Assembly (NCBI GenBank): GCA_963714425.1
Contig: CAVQOI010000003.1
Coordinates: 62,001 to 126,000, forward strand
Reading direction: 5' to 3'
DNA length: 64,000 bases
Source of the DNA: DATCYX01 sp963714425
GTDB taxonomy: Bacteria > Chloroflexota > Anaerolineae > Anaerolineales > UBA4823
Part shown: positions 50,511 to 59,945 of the stretch, in pieces
Position numbering within the stretch: position 1 is the stretch's first letter
How the letters are laid out: each line of letters starts with the position of its first letter
Made by a program: the position numbers and the translations under genes
The notes under the pieces: model-generated
What the model saw: the letters and a program-made list of their open reading frames with translations, nothing else
Told to the model about the DNA's origin: nothing
Databases searched by the model: none

Positions 50511-51938
50511 TCAAACATACAGCTCATTGAAATAATCGATCAAAAGCATATTGGCGATCTCATCCGGAAGTGTATCAAGCACCTCGTTGATCAAGGCTAA
50601 CTCGTCTGGCAGCTCGGAGCTTTGGATGCCTGCCAGCGCGGCCAAGCCAGCGAATGATTCCGGCGTGGGGTTTTGCAATGCACGGGCGACCTCCGCCCGG
50701 ATAAAATCCACGTCCAAAGGCTTTGTCTGCTTGACGATATCTACACACTCGCGCAGATCGTTCAGCATAGCTTCAATCTGCTTGAGAGTACCCTGGCTGA
50801 CAGAGATGTGCAGGTTGCGCGGCGAGTGCGGCGTGGAGAACTGCCCTTGCAGATACCAGCCGCGCTTTTTCATCTCATCGGCGAGCTGGTATACGTTGAT
50901 CGCATCCGAAGCAAAAGAGAACATGCACATATCCGGCTTTCCCAGGACGTACAGCTCGTCGATGCCGTTGATGCCCTCGATCAGCTGCCGCGTGGCTCCT
51001 TGCACGTCTTGCACGATACGCTCGTAGCCTGCCTCACCCAGGTAGTTGAGGATCGCCCAGGAGCCCGCCAGTGGACCGCCCGACTTGGAGCTAAGCACGG
51101 TGGGGTTGATCAGTGTGTAGCCGGTGGTATCCGTGCAGGCAAAGATTTGGTAGCGGCGCAGCTCCCTGTCACGGTATAAGACCGTCGATGAGCCCTTGGC
51201 GGCGTAGCCGTACTTGTGCAGGTCGCAGGACATCGAGGTGACCCCAGGCACGGTAAAGTCGAAGTCTGGCAGCGCATACCCCAGCTTGCGCATGAAAGAA
51301 AGGTGGATACCACCCACGCAGGCGTCGACATGGAACAGCAGCCCTCTTTCCTGTGCCAGCGCCCCAATCTCGGCGATCGGGTCGATCACCCCCTGCGAAT
51401 AGCTCGGCGCAGAGGCTACCATCAGGATGGTTTTCTCGGTGATCGCTTCACGCATCGCCTGCACGTTAGCCCGGTAGGTGCTGGAGTTGAAAGGTGTTAC
51501 GACGGGCTTGACCCCCAGGAAGTGGGCGGCTTTGTGGAAGGCGGCGTGTGCGGTCTTGGGCAACACCATCTCGGGAGCAGTAATCTCTGGGCGTTCGTAG
51601 CGGGCTTTATCCCGGGCGGTCTTGACCGCCAGAATGATGCTCTCCGTGCCCCCGCTGGTGGCATGCCCCACCACGTTCTCGTCGCCGCGCAGCAGGTTGG
51701 CGACCATGCGCACAATGTCCGTCTCCAGCTTCAACAGGCTGGGAAAAACAGATGGGTCCAGCCCGTTCTCCGAGAGGAACATCGTGTAGGCTTGCTTGAC
51801 CAGCTCTGCTACCTCATCCCCTGGGTTGTACACGTATGCCCAGACTTTGCCAGACTTCCAGTCCAGGTCGTATCCTTTGTAGCCCAACAGGGTGCTGAAG
51901 ATTTCTTCCTTCGAGAGTCCGTGATGTGGGATTTGCAT
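50511..51938 (-). CDS. PLP-dependent group II decarboxylase / sphingosine-1-phosphate-lyase-like
   Basis: Fold-type I PLP enzyme of 475 residues. Key parts: TSGGTES (94-100) binding the cofactor phosphate, His131 (KTAHAAFHKA) stacking on the ring, Asp205 in FHVDACVGG, and the lysine in SCDLHKYGYAAKGSS (Lys242). The order and wording (VVGHATSGGTESI, SMSCDLHKYGY) are close to sphingosine-1-phosphate lyase, which cleaves a phospho-amino alcohol to phosphoethanolamine and an aldehyde. There is no N-terminal membrane helix. RBS: AGGAG. It lies 13 bases after the symporter gene, so uptake and cleavage are linked. The substrate is unknown. Confidence 0.85.
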   Translation of the reverse strand: MQIPHHGLSKEEIFSTLLGYKGYDLDWKSGKVWAYVYNPGDEVAELVKQAYTMFLSENGLDPSVFPSLLKLETDIVRMVANLLRGDENVVGHATSGGTESIILAVKTARDKARYERPEITAPEMVLPKTAHAAFHKAAHFLGVKPVVTPFNSSTYRANVQAMREAITEKTILMVASAPSYSQGVIDPIAEIGALAQERGLLFHVDACVGGIHLSFMRKLGYALPDFDFTVPGVTSMSCDLHKYGYAAKGSSTVLYRDRELRRYQIFACTDTTGYTLINPTVLSSKSGGPLAGSWAILNYLGEAGYERIVQDVQGATRQLIEGINGIDELYVLGKPDMCMFSFASDAINVYQLADEMKKRGWYLQGQFSTPHSPRNLHISVSQGTLKQIEAMLNDLRECVDIVKQTKPLDVDFIRAEVARALQNPTPESFAGLAALAGIQSSELPDELALINEVLDTLPDEIANMLLIDYFNELYV

Positions 51939-51951
51939 AGTTTCTCCTGCT

Positions 51952-53295
51952 TCAGAGTATGGTGAGCTCTTCGATCTGAGGCTCTGTGGCGGCTTTGGGG
52001 CGGCCTAGGGGGAAGCGATACATGCAGTAGGCGATGATCAGGCAGGCGATGATGGGGGTGACGCCGATCAGGAAGCGGATGCCCCAGATTGCGCTGGCAG
52101 TTTGCACCGCGCTTCCAGCAACGTAGCCCGCCAACGACATGACGGTGGCGAAGAGCACTCCCTGGGCAGAGAACGCCAGCTTGACAATCCCCCAGCTCAT
52201 GCCAAAGAATATCCCCGATCGCTGGTAGCCATGCCTGGCAGCATCATCGTCGATCACCTCCGAGATAACTGGGAAGGGCAGGATCATCGAGCCTGCCAGC
52301 CCCGGTGCCACCAGCAGCGTGCCAGCCAGGCCGGAGTAGAAATCCCGGGCAAAGGTGACCATCAGGAAGCCGGGGATGAAGAGAAAGCTGGACAGAATCC
52401 AGGCCTTGCGGTTGCCCAGGCGGGGCACGATCGGACGCCAGATGAGCAGCGCAGGGATGCACATCAGGATGGGCAGCCCCAGAAGGACCGCCTCCTGGTC
52501 GCCGGCGCCCATGTTAATCCCAAAGACCTGGCCTTCACCCTGGATTCCCAGGGCATATTTACGCCAGAAAGGGAGTGATGCAGCCAGCGCCAGCCAGATA
52601 TATTCCTTGGCCATATTGGCACCCACGAACCATCGAAACGGCAGGCTGGAAAACACGATCTTCAGAGACGGTAGCATGCCCACCGTGTCATCCTTCACAT
52701 TTTCAAGGTTCTCTCTCACTCCGACCATAGAGATTAGGTAGCCCACGCTGACGAATACCCCCATAATGGCGCCCATCCAGATGTAACCGATCTTTTCTGC
52801 CAGGATGGGGGCGAGGATAAAAGCCAGCAATAGGGCGATGGTCGCCAGGATTTCACGCGTTGCCGAGAGGTCCACTCGATCTCGCAAGGTAGGGGCTACC
52901 TCCGGAAAGAGGGCGTTGTAGGCGATCATGGTCAAGCTGTAGATCGTATCGAAGATGAACAGCAGGATCAAAAAATATGCTGCCAGCATCCACGGGCTTT
53001 GCGTGGGAGGTGTCCATAGGAAGAAGAAGGACAAGCCTAGAGGGATAGCGCCAAAGAAGACGTAGGGCACCCGCCGGCCCATGCGCGTGCGCGTGCGGTC
53101 GGAGACCTGCCCCATAAGCGGGTCATTGATGGCGTTCCACACACCGTAGATCGTCCAGATGATGCCCGCAGTGGCCGCGCCCAATCCCAGGATGTCCACG
53201 TAATAGAACTGGATGCGGTTGCCGAACACCTGGTAAGCGATGGTGTTGGCAAAGTTGCCCATAGAGTAGCTGATGTGGAATAACGTTCGCTTCAT
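51952..53295 (-). CDS. GPH/MFS-2-type sodium:sugar symporter-like transporter
   Basis: Polytopic transporter of 447 residues with 12 likely helices. The N-terminal SYSMGNFANTIAYQVFGNRIQFYYVDILGLGAA and NAINDPLMGQVSDRTRTRMGRR (the loop 2-3 motif) identify the glycoside-pentoside-hexuronide (MelB-like) family. The ATG at 53295 follows GAGGAGG; an upstream in-frame start lacks support. It sits ahead of the PLP lyase-like gene in the same direction. GPH members move sugars or other small organics with Na+ or H+; the paired enzyme hints at an amino-alcohol or amino acid-like cargo. Confidence 0.87.
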   Translation of the reverse strand: MKRTLFHISYSMGNFANTIAYQVFGNRIQFYYVDILGLGAATAGIIWTIYGVWNAINDPLMGQVSDRTRTRMGRRVPYVFFGAIPLGLSFFFLWTPPTQSPWMLAAYFLILLFIFDTIYSLTMIAYNALFPEVAPTLRDRVDLSATREILATIALLLAFILAPILAEKIGYIWMGAIMGVFVSVGYLISMVGVRENLENVKDDTVGMLPSLKIVFSSLPFRWFVGANMAKEYIWLALAASLPFWRKYALGIQGEGQVFGINMGAGDQEAVLLGLPILMCIPALLIWRPIVPRLGNRKAWILSSFLFIPGFLMVTFARDFYSGLAGTLLVAPGLAGSMILPFPVISEVIDDDAARHGYQRSGIFFGMSWGIVKLAFSAQGVLFATVMSLAGYVAGSAVQTASAIWGIRFLIGVTPIIACLIIAYCMYRFPLGRPKAATEPQIEELTIL

Positions 53296-53567
53296 TATTT
53301 TGTTTCCTCCTCGCAACGCTAATTACATAAAAATTAACCCCTCACCCTGGGTTGTGGGTACGCTTCCGGTGACATGGTTTTCCCGGATTGGATGTATCTC
53401 ATCGAACCGTTCGCATAGCTCACCGACCTCCGCCCGCAGCGCCAGTAATATTGCCCCGCGCCTCCGGGTGTCCTCGCCCACCGCTACCGCTGACCAAAAG
53501 TCTGGGAAGGGCGGTATGTCTGCTGATCTTCTGGTTGTTGGGAAGACGCTATCCTACCTGCGGTTGC

Positions 53568-53762
53568 ACCGTTTTTGTCGCCTTCCGCGACTGCCTGGCG
53601 CACCCGGGCGATTTCGAGAACTGGCGCAGCTTGTGGACCCCCTTTGTCGTGCAGGCTGGCAACCTGATCGCCGCTCGCTGGTCGCAAGACGCATCAGCTT
53701 TCGCGAAGAGATATAATGATACTGTAGGTCAACTGATGGGTAATGTTAAGACAGCCGGGTAG
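53568..53762 (+). pseudogene. Possible remnant of a DJ-1/PfpI-type protein
   Basis: The open frame ends in SLWTPFVVQAGNLIAARWSQ then DASAFAKRY, similar to the C-terminal end of DJ-1/PfpI proteins (VVDGNLITSR...DxxxF). There is no matching N-terminal part; upstream sequence in the same frame is Pro-rich and unlike a protein. The rest of the 53.30-53.86 kb gap holds nothing I can support. Confidence 0.3.
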
Positions 53763-53860
53763 GTTATCCTGATTTTTACATTTTTGCAAGGTGGATTGCT
53801 AAGTTTTCGAATCTTGATAAAATATATTTCCGAAAGACTATGGGGATTGGAGGCAGAACG

Positions 53861-55609
53861 ATGAAGTACATAAGCACCCGTAAGTGTTCTCTGCATATTA
53901 ATCCGATGAGTGCACTCCGATTGGGCATTGTTTGTCTGGCAATCTTTGCACCCCTTCATCGATCGACAAGCGATGTCGTTGCACAATCTGCCTGCTTTGT
54001 GCTGCAGGACCGTGATACGCACACAATTTCTGGGGTGGTGAACTCGTATTACCCAGGTTCCACGACCGCAATTGCCGGCTCGACATCTATCAGTATCGGC
54101 CCAGGAAGGGGCGCTGGTCAATCGATCCAATCTGGGGATCTGCTCGTGGTCATCCAGATGCAGGACGCATTCATCGATTACTCAAATAACAGCGCCTATG
54201 GGTCTGGCGGGACAAGTGGCAGCGGTTATACTGACCCGAACAATGTAGGCAGGTACGAATACGTCGTGGCTGCCAGCGCCGTCGATTATTCGACGGGAGG
54301 CGTCCTTTCGATCAGTGGTGTGGGAGCTGGAGACGGCTTGCTCTACACCTATTCGGACGCGGATGCCAGCCTCACCGGTGGGCAGCGGCGCTTTCAGGTT
54401 GTGCTTGTGCCTGGCTACTTGAACGCAATCCTGGGGGGCAGCATCACCGCATTGCCCTGGGATGGCAGCACGGGCGGGATCGCTATCCTGGAAGTGGTGA
54501 ACGACCTGAATTTCAACGGGAACGCAATCTACGCTGATACCATGGGATTCCGTGGTGGTGGCGGGCGCCAATTGGCGGGCTCAACGGGCCTCCCAGATAC
54601 TGACTTCCGCACCTCCTCAACGCTCCCGACAAACGGTAGTAAAGGCGAAGGCATCGCCGGTACTCCGCGTTATGTTTTCTCTGCTGGCGCAGTGCTCGAC
54701 ACTACCCCGCCTACGGGTACAGATGGGTATCCGGATGGCAGCCATGCCCGCGGGGCGCCCGGGAACGCTGGCGGTGGCGGCACGGATGGCAATCCGCCAG
54801 CCAATGATGAAAACTCCGGCGGCGGCGGGGGTGGCAATGGGGGAGCGGGTGGGCAGGGTGGTTTTTCCTGGAATAGCGCAAAAGATGTCGGCGGGCGCGG
54901 CGGGGCGGCTTTTATCGAGGCAGCCGCAGACCGCATGGTATTGGGTGGGGGTGGAGGCTCGGGAACTACGAATAATGGCACTGGCACCCCTGCGAATGGA
55001 GTCGGCAGCAGCGGGGCGCCCGGCGGTGGGGGCGTGTTCCTGCGCTTGGGGCAATCCAGCGGGACGGGGTCGATCACTGCGAATGGTGCCAGCAGCCTGG
55101 ATGTAGAGAGAGATAGCACCGGAGGTGGCGGCGCAGGGGGTAGCATCGTGGCGGTTGCCGAATTGAGCAATGCCTTCAGCAACCTGTCAATTTTCGCAGC
55201 CGGTGGGGATGCAGGCGATGCATGGCCTTTGGAGCCCCCCGGAGGCGATCCCGGAGAGCGTCATGGTCCCGGCGGTGGCGGCGGAGGCGGTGCGATCTTT
55301 CTCTCAAGCACAGCCAGCGCAATCAATGTAAATGGAGGAACCAACGGCACGACCACAGATGTCAACGATCCATTCGGGGCACAGCCTGGTTCCGCAGGCA
55401 TCACGAGCACGAGCATTTCTACAGGCGACATCCCTGGTGTCCCGCCAGGATATGTATGCTACACCCCGACATCCGTCCATCTGGTCGCCTTTGAGGCGAC
55501 ATCATCACATGCAGATGTGAAGTTGGCTGTGGCTGCTTTCCTGCTGATCGCGCTGGTGCTTGCGCTCGTAAGGAGGCTGCAGCGCCGCCTTGCCCTGGCA
55601 TCGCGTTGA
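53861..55609 (+). CDS. Large secreted Gly-rich protein with C-terminal membrane anchor
   Basis: Protein of 582 residues. An N-terminal signal helix (LRLGIVCLAIFAPL) is followed by a beta-rich part, then a Gly-rich region (roughly 230-500) with many GGGGG runs and small residues, in the manner of Gly-rich surface or PE-PGRS-like proteins. The tail is a hydrophobic helix (LAVAAFLLIALVLALV) and Arg-rich end (RRLQRRLALASR), which should hold it in the membrane. That layout (helix plus basic tail) resembles sorted proteins, but no LPxTG or PEP motif precedes it. The ATG at 53861 follows GGAGG. The function is unknown. Confidence 0.75.
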   Translation: MKYISTRKCSLHINPMSALRLGIVCLAIFAPLHRSTSDVVAQSACFVLQDRDTHTISGVVNSYYPGSTTAIAGSTSISIGPGRGAGQSIQSGDLLVVIQMQDAFIDYSNNSAYGSGGTSGSGYTDPNNVGRYEYVVAASAVDYSTGGVLSISGVGAGDGLLYTYSDADASLTGGQRRFQVVLVPGYLNAILGGSITALPWDGSTGGIAILEVVNDLNFNGNAIYADTMGFRGGGGRQLAGSTGLPDTDFRTSSTLPTNGSKGEGIAGTPRYVFSAGAVLDTTPPTGTDGYPDGSHARGAPGNAGGGGTDGNPPANDENSGGGGGGNGGAGGQGGFSWNSAKDVGGRGGAAFIEAAADRMVLGGGGGSGTTNNGTGTPANGVGSSGAPGGGGVFLRLGQSSGTGSITANGASSLDVERDSTGGGGAGGSIVAVAELSNAFSNLSIFAAGGDAGDAWPLEPPGGDPGERHGPGGGGGGGAIFLSSTASAINVNGGTNGTTTDVNDPFGAQPGSAGITSTSISTGDIPGVPPGYVCYTPTSVHLVAFEATSSHADVKLAVAAFLLIALVLALVRRLQRRLALASR

Positions 55610-55975
55610 GATCGCCAAATGCACTAGGTCAATTCATCTGGGAATCCTGAGCCATGCGCTGGCCAGGTAATGCCAGAAAGCGGGTGGTCGGGTACACTTT
55701 CGTGAGAATAAAGGCAGTGTTCAGGCAGTCAAGCACTCTGATTGATGCAGGCTTCCTTATTTGAGGATCTCTAGATGGGTGCCTCCCTCCGGCGTCGAGG
55801 ATAGCTGTTAAGTCACCCTTTCTGCGAGAAGCCTGATCTTCTCTTCAACGGTGCATTAATCGAACGGGCGCCACTCCTAGCACGGTTTCTTCCATCTGTT
55901 AGGTGAATTCTTCTCCGATCGGGTATAATCGCCGTCATCTTATCCGTTATTGATCCGAAGATAATGTGGTGTCTT

Positions 55976-56695
55976 ATGGGTGGAGACGACTCAGTTATCC
56001 AACGCATGCAGCGGCTCATCGATGCCTGGGAAGTGGTCGGCGACCGGCGTCTGATCTTCCTCAGCTGCTATGCAACCATGACCCACAATATGCTTCTTGC
56101 CATCCAGAGGGGAGATTTTGAAGACAATGGCTGGGTAGCAGCGCTGCTTAACCGCTTTGCCGGCTATTACTTTGAGGCGCTGGAGATCTACGAGCAGCAG
56201 CCAGAAGGGGCGCCTCTCGTCTGGCAGGTTGCCTTCGATGCCACGCGCCGTCCGCATACCCACGTGATGCAAGACCTGATCCTTGGCGTGAACGCCCACA
56301 TCAACTACGACCTGGTATTCGCCCTGGTGGACCTGCTTGGTCCGGAGTGGGCTGGCCTCTCTCCAGATCAGCGCCTTGCCCGCTATCGGGATCACTGCCA
56401 GGTCAATGACATTATTTCACAATCGATCAACAGCGTGCAAGACCAGGTAATCGAGCGCTTTAGCCGGAGCATGGACCTGGTGGATAAGCTGATGGGGCCT
56501 CTCGACGAATGGCTGACCTCTAGCCTGATCAGCAACTGGCGCGAGCAGGTATGGGTTGATGCCACCCAAATGATTGAGTGCCTGCAAGATGAAGAGGTCC
56601 ATGCATTAACGCAGGTGGTCGAGCAGCGTTCGATTCATCGCGCCCACTCAATTTTAGGACAGGACGGTCTGGCTGGCTTGCTGGACCTGATCTGA
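55976..56695 (+). CDS. DUF5995 family protein
   Basis: Soluble protein of 239 residues. Conserved wording LSCYATMTHNMLLAI, ALLNRFAGYYFEAL and QDLILGVNAHINYDLVFAL is typical of DUF5995, an all-helical family of unknown function with His residues that could bind metal. The ATG at 55976 (MGGDDSVIQRM) is preferred over 55964. The 367-base gap upstream (55610-55975) holds a TATAAT-like box near 55924 but nothing else I can support. It runs convergent to the large secreted protein gene. Confidence 0.82.
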   Translation: MGGDDSVIQRMQRLIDAWEVVGDRRLIFLSCYATMTHNMLLAIQRGDFEDNGWVAALLNRFAGYYFEALEIYEQQPEGAPLVWQVAFDATRRPHTHVMQDLILGVNAHINYDLVFALVDLLGPEWAGLSPDQRLARYRDHCQVNDIISQSINSVQDQVIERFSRSMDLVDKLMGPLDEWLTSSLISNWREQVWVDATQMIECLQDEEVHALTQVVEQRSIHRAHSILGQDGLAGLLDLI

Positions 56696-56711
56696 TACCC
56701 GGATAACGTCT

Positions 56712-58916
56712 TCAGCGTCTCAGTTGGGGGAGGTAAAGAAACTCAGCGTTCGTTGGCATGCTCACGATCACTGCGCCAGAGGGGTCGCTCTGGTTTCCCA
56801 TGGCGTCAATTGCAGCCAGACGAATCTCCCACTCGCCCGCCAGCGGCAGGTTCAGGGTATAAGCGTTGCGCCGTCCTACGTCCACTTCCTGCAAGGCGCC
56901 GCCCGGGATGCGCCGGTACAAGATGCGGTAATACCACAAATCTGGCTCGCTGTTCTCTTCCCAGCCTAGCGGCATATGGAAAGCGCTGGGGCTACCGGTT
57001 GCCAATCCGGTAGGTGGGGCGGGGTTGGCATAGGCGATCGCGCCCTGCACAGCGACGAAGCCCCCATCGCTGGTCACCTGGGTCATGCAGGCTGCTCCGC
57101 CGCCATACAGCACGCCAATAACGCCAGCATCAAACAGGTCGCGCGGGTGGGCGAAGGCGTAAGCGGCACGATTGTCCTGGTAATGATCGCAAGTATTATT
57201 CAAAGACATGTTGCCTACAGGCACCTGCCAGAGCAGCAGGCGCTTGTGCGCTGCAGCCGACAGGGCGTTCTCCCATAGAATGGCGCGCGTTGGCCGGGGC
57301 AGCTCCTGGTCGCCGTCGTCCCACCAGGGCCGCAGCCCAGAGCCTGCATCCCGGTCGCTCCATTCCACTACCAACAGGTCAGCTTGCGCCCCACCCATTG
57401 CATCAATGAAGGCTGCCGTGTCTTGAGACATCTGCACGGCGGCGTCTTTCGTCGCCGTCTGCGGATCAAAATTGGTTGCCCACATACTCGCCATCGGCGC
57501 CACCAGGATGTTGGGCGCCAGGGTATGCAGACGATCGACGAGATATCTCCCAAAACCTGCCAAATCGTTGGGATAACCAGCCTTGTTCAGCGCGACCGGG
57601 TAGCTCGACGGGTCATTCGGTTGCACGCCAGGGGGTCGTGAGGGCGAGTTGCTCAACTGCTGCATGAAGCCGTAGAAATCAGGCTCAAGGTTAAAGATCA
57701 CAGGTTCGTCACCTGCGGCTTCCAGGGCGGCTCGCTCCAGGGATTGCAAGTATTCACTGACGGTGGTGGCATTTTGCAGTTTTGATGCGTAGCACGCCCC
57801 GCCCTCGCCGCAGTTCGGTGGGACGCCTAGCACCATGTATACCACCACCATCGGCACGTAGCCTTTATCCCAGGCCTGGTTGACGAAGCGCGAGACGAAG
57901 CTGCCCCCCCACGTCTCCCAGCCAAACGTAATGTACTGGTATACGTAATCCCAGGGCACGCCACTGTTGACCTGCCAGTCCTGCCCTGGGGTCTCGCTCC
58001 ACGCGTTTGATCCCCAGCCGATGCGCTGGGGCAGGAGGCTTGGAACGGAGCCGCCAGGGGGAGCGAGTACGGTCAGCGCGCCAAGCGGCAGGCTGGCGCT
58101 GTGCCCGGCTTGGTCCTGGGCGCTGATGAGCAAGGTTGCCTCACCGCTAGGCGTGCCTGGGGCGATGCTGAACGCCGCGCCGTAGATGCCATCGAAGGCT
58201 GCCTCGTCATTGCTGCCTCCGTTATCCAATAGGGCTATGCTCCCACGCCCCAGGGTTCCGGCGTCTAGCGTCACCGAGGCGATATCCCCTGCTCCTTGCG
58301 GGTCAGCCACTTGGACGCGCACGAGCAGCGTGGTGTCGCCATCGGCGGGCGCCGAGCGAGGCTGCAGCATTCCCAATGAAAGCTGCGGCCCATCCGGATC
58401 TTCAGGGCTGACCAGATCGATGTCGTCGATATACACGGTGGGCTGGCTGCTGCCTACTGATCCCTGCCAGGTGACCCCCGTGATGGTGTGGCTGTTGGGG
58501 TTGAGGCTGCTGAGTGGCGCCAGCACTTCCGTCCAGGAGTTAGCCGCAGGAGGGGGCACCGCGATAGCCGGACCATTTTGCGGGGTACCGCCTGCATCCA
58601 GGTTAAAGAAGACGTTCAGTTGCTGTCCGCCAACCCCACCGCCGTGGGTGAAGAATTGCAGGTGGGTAGTCCCCAGGGTATCCACGCCCGCTTTGTGCAA
58701 GTACAGCCCCTCCCATGCGCCGTACGTCACGGCGATGCTGTGGCTGCCGCTGTGTCTGTAGTTTGTAGCCGCCAGGTTGACCTGCGCCCATGACCAGTCT
58801 TGCCAGCCTGGGGCCAGCGCGTCATCGTAGATTGCCCTCGTGAGCGCCAGGGCGGCTGGCGCCTGCGCCAGCAGAAGTACAGCTACAATAATTAACGAGA
58901 CGAGCTTGTGAGCCAT
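56712..58916 (-). CDS. Large secreted carbohydrate-active-like protein with YLP tail
   Basis: Exported protein of 734 residues. A signal peptide (LVSLIIVAVLLLAQAPAALA) is followed by a beta-sandwich domain like a carbohydrate-binding module (WQDWSWAQVNLAATNYRHSG ... VYIDDIDLVSPEDPDGP), an Ig-like domain (VRVQVADPQGAGDIASVTLD ... DGIYGAAF), and a TIM-barrel-like part (PVIFNLEPDFYGFMQ, ILVAPMASMW, LLVVEWSDRDAG). A fibronectin-like end closes it before FLYLPQLRR. Acidic residues such as Glu in NLEPD and EWSDRD could be catalytic, in a glycosidase-like manner, but no family is recognised. The ATG at 58916 fits the signal peptide; longer versions do not. Confidence 0.7.
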   Translation of the reverse strand: MAHKLVSLIIVAVLLLAQAPAALALTRAIYDDALAPGWQDWSWAQVNLAATNYRHSGSHSIAVTYGAWEGLYLHKAGVDTLGTTHLQFFTHGGGVGGQQLNVFFNLDAGGTPQNGPAIAVPPPAANSWTEVLAPLSSLNPNSHTITGVTWQGSVGSSQPTVYIDDIDLVSPEDPDGPQLSLGMLQPRSAPADGDTTLLVRVQVADPQGAGDIASVTLDAGTLGRGSIALLDNGGSNDEAAFDGIYGAAFSIAPGTPSGEATLLISAQDQAGHSASLPLGALTVLAPPGGSVPSLLPQRIGWGSNAWSETPGQDWQVNSGVPWDYVYQYITFGWETWGGSFVSRFVNQAWDKGYVPMVVVYMVLGVPPNCGEGGACYASKLQNATTVSEYLQSLERAALEAAGDEPVIFNLEPDFYGFMQQLSNSPSRPPGVQPNDPSSYPVALNKAGYPNDLAGFGRYLVDRLHTLAPNILVAPMASMWATNFDPQTATKDAAVQMSQDTAAFIDAMGGAQADLLVVEWSDRDAGSGLRPWWDDGDQELPRPTRAILWENALSAAAHKRLLLWQVPVGNMSLNNTCDHYQDNRAAYAFAHPRDLFDAGVIGVLYGGGAACMTQVTSDGGFVAVQGAIAYANPAPPTGLATGSPSAFHMPLGWEENSEPDLWYYRILYRRIPGGALQEVDVGRRNAYTLNLPLAGEWEIRLAAIDAMGNQSDPSGAVIVSMPTNAEFLYLPQLRR

Positions 58917-58986
58917 AAAATCTGAAAAGATCGTACTATTGCAGTTTGGACCTTGCCTAGGACAAGCTTGTGGAACCAGCCGATCC

Positions 58987-59895
58987 TTAAGAGGGAGACC
59001 CGTTTTCTGTGTGGGCATCATAGAAACGCGTCGTCGGGTAGGCGAATTCAATATCGGCCTCGCCCTCGAACGCGAGCAGGATCTCCTCCCACAAGGCGTG
59101 GGCGCTGGTGCGCCGCTGGCGGGCAGGGCACATATAGCGCAGGGTGAGCGTTACCCCAGACGCCTCTACACTGGTGTATACCACCGGGGTTACCGACTCG
59201 TAGTGGATCAGCAGCTTGCGTGATGCCTGCTGCAAGCCCGCCGCGGCGGCTTCGCTCCAGGTGGCAGCGTGGCGCCCAACGATTTGTTCCAGCAAGAGCT
59301 TGGCGTTCTGCCAATCGCTCTCGAAGGTCACCATCACTGGCAGCTCGTTCCACAGATAGTCAAAACCGCTGGTGTAGTTAGCCAGGTGCTCGGTGAAGAC
59401 CTTGCCGTTGGGCACGTGGATGATGCGCCCGGTCGTTTGGTCGGCCTTCACCCAGTTGCCGATCTCCAGCAGGCTGAACTGGAAGATACGCAGGTCAACG
59501 ACGTCCCCGATGTTCTCCCCGATCTGGATACGGTCTCCCACCACGAATGGCCTCCGCCATAGGATGAAGATCCAGGCGAAGACGTTGGTGAGCGGGTCCT
59601 TAAGTGCAATCGCCAGTCCGGCTGAGAGCAAGCCAAAGTAAGTTACCAGGTTCGCCAGGTTGCGCAGCCAAAGCTGTGCCAGCAGGAATAGCGCCAGCAC
59701 ATAATACACGCTGCCGATGATGCGTTGCCAGGTATATAGCGTTTTGGGGTCGTTGATGCGCCTTGCCAGCAGATGGCTTATCCAGCGTCGCAGCACCCAG
59801 AGCAATAGCAGACCCAGGGCTGACAGCAGCAGGTTGAGCTGAATCTCAGGGCTCAGTCCAAGGTTGCTCTCCAGCCACGCAGAAAAGGCATTCAT
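58987..59895 (-). CDS. MscS-type mechanosensitive channel
   Basis: Small-conductance channel family protein of 302 residues. Three helices come first (about 20-40, 60-80, 83-108), and the pore helix carries TYFGLLSAGLAIALKDPLTNVFAWIFI. The beta domain follows, with RRPFVVGDRIQIGENIGDVVDLRIFQF and HVPNGKVFTEHLANYT, both typical of MscS. It is a cytoplasmic-membrane pressure valve for osmotic down-shock. It is co-directional with the secreted-protein gene, 70 bases apart, which need not share its transcript. Confidence 0.9.
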   Translation of the reverse strand: MNAFSAWLESNLGLSPEIQLNLLLSALGLLLLWVLRRWISHLLARRINDPKTLYTWQRIIGSVYYVLALFLLAQLWLRNLANLVTYFGLLSAGLAIALKDPLTNVFAWIFILWRRPFVVGDRIQIGENIGDVVDLRIFQFSLLEIGNWVKADQTTGRIIHVPNGKVFTEHLANYTSGFDYLWNELPVMVTFESDWQNAKLLLEQIVGRHAATWSEAAAAGLQQASRKLLIHYESVTPVVYTSVEASGVTLTLRYMCPARQRRTSAHALWEEILLAFEGEADIEFAYPTTRFYDAHTENGSPS

Positions 59896-59945
59896 ATTTG
59901 TATTCTAATCTAAATCGCCGTTTCATACTTGCGTAGCCCTCTCAC

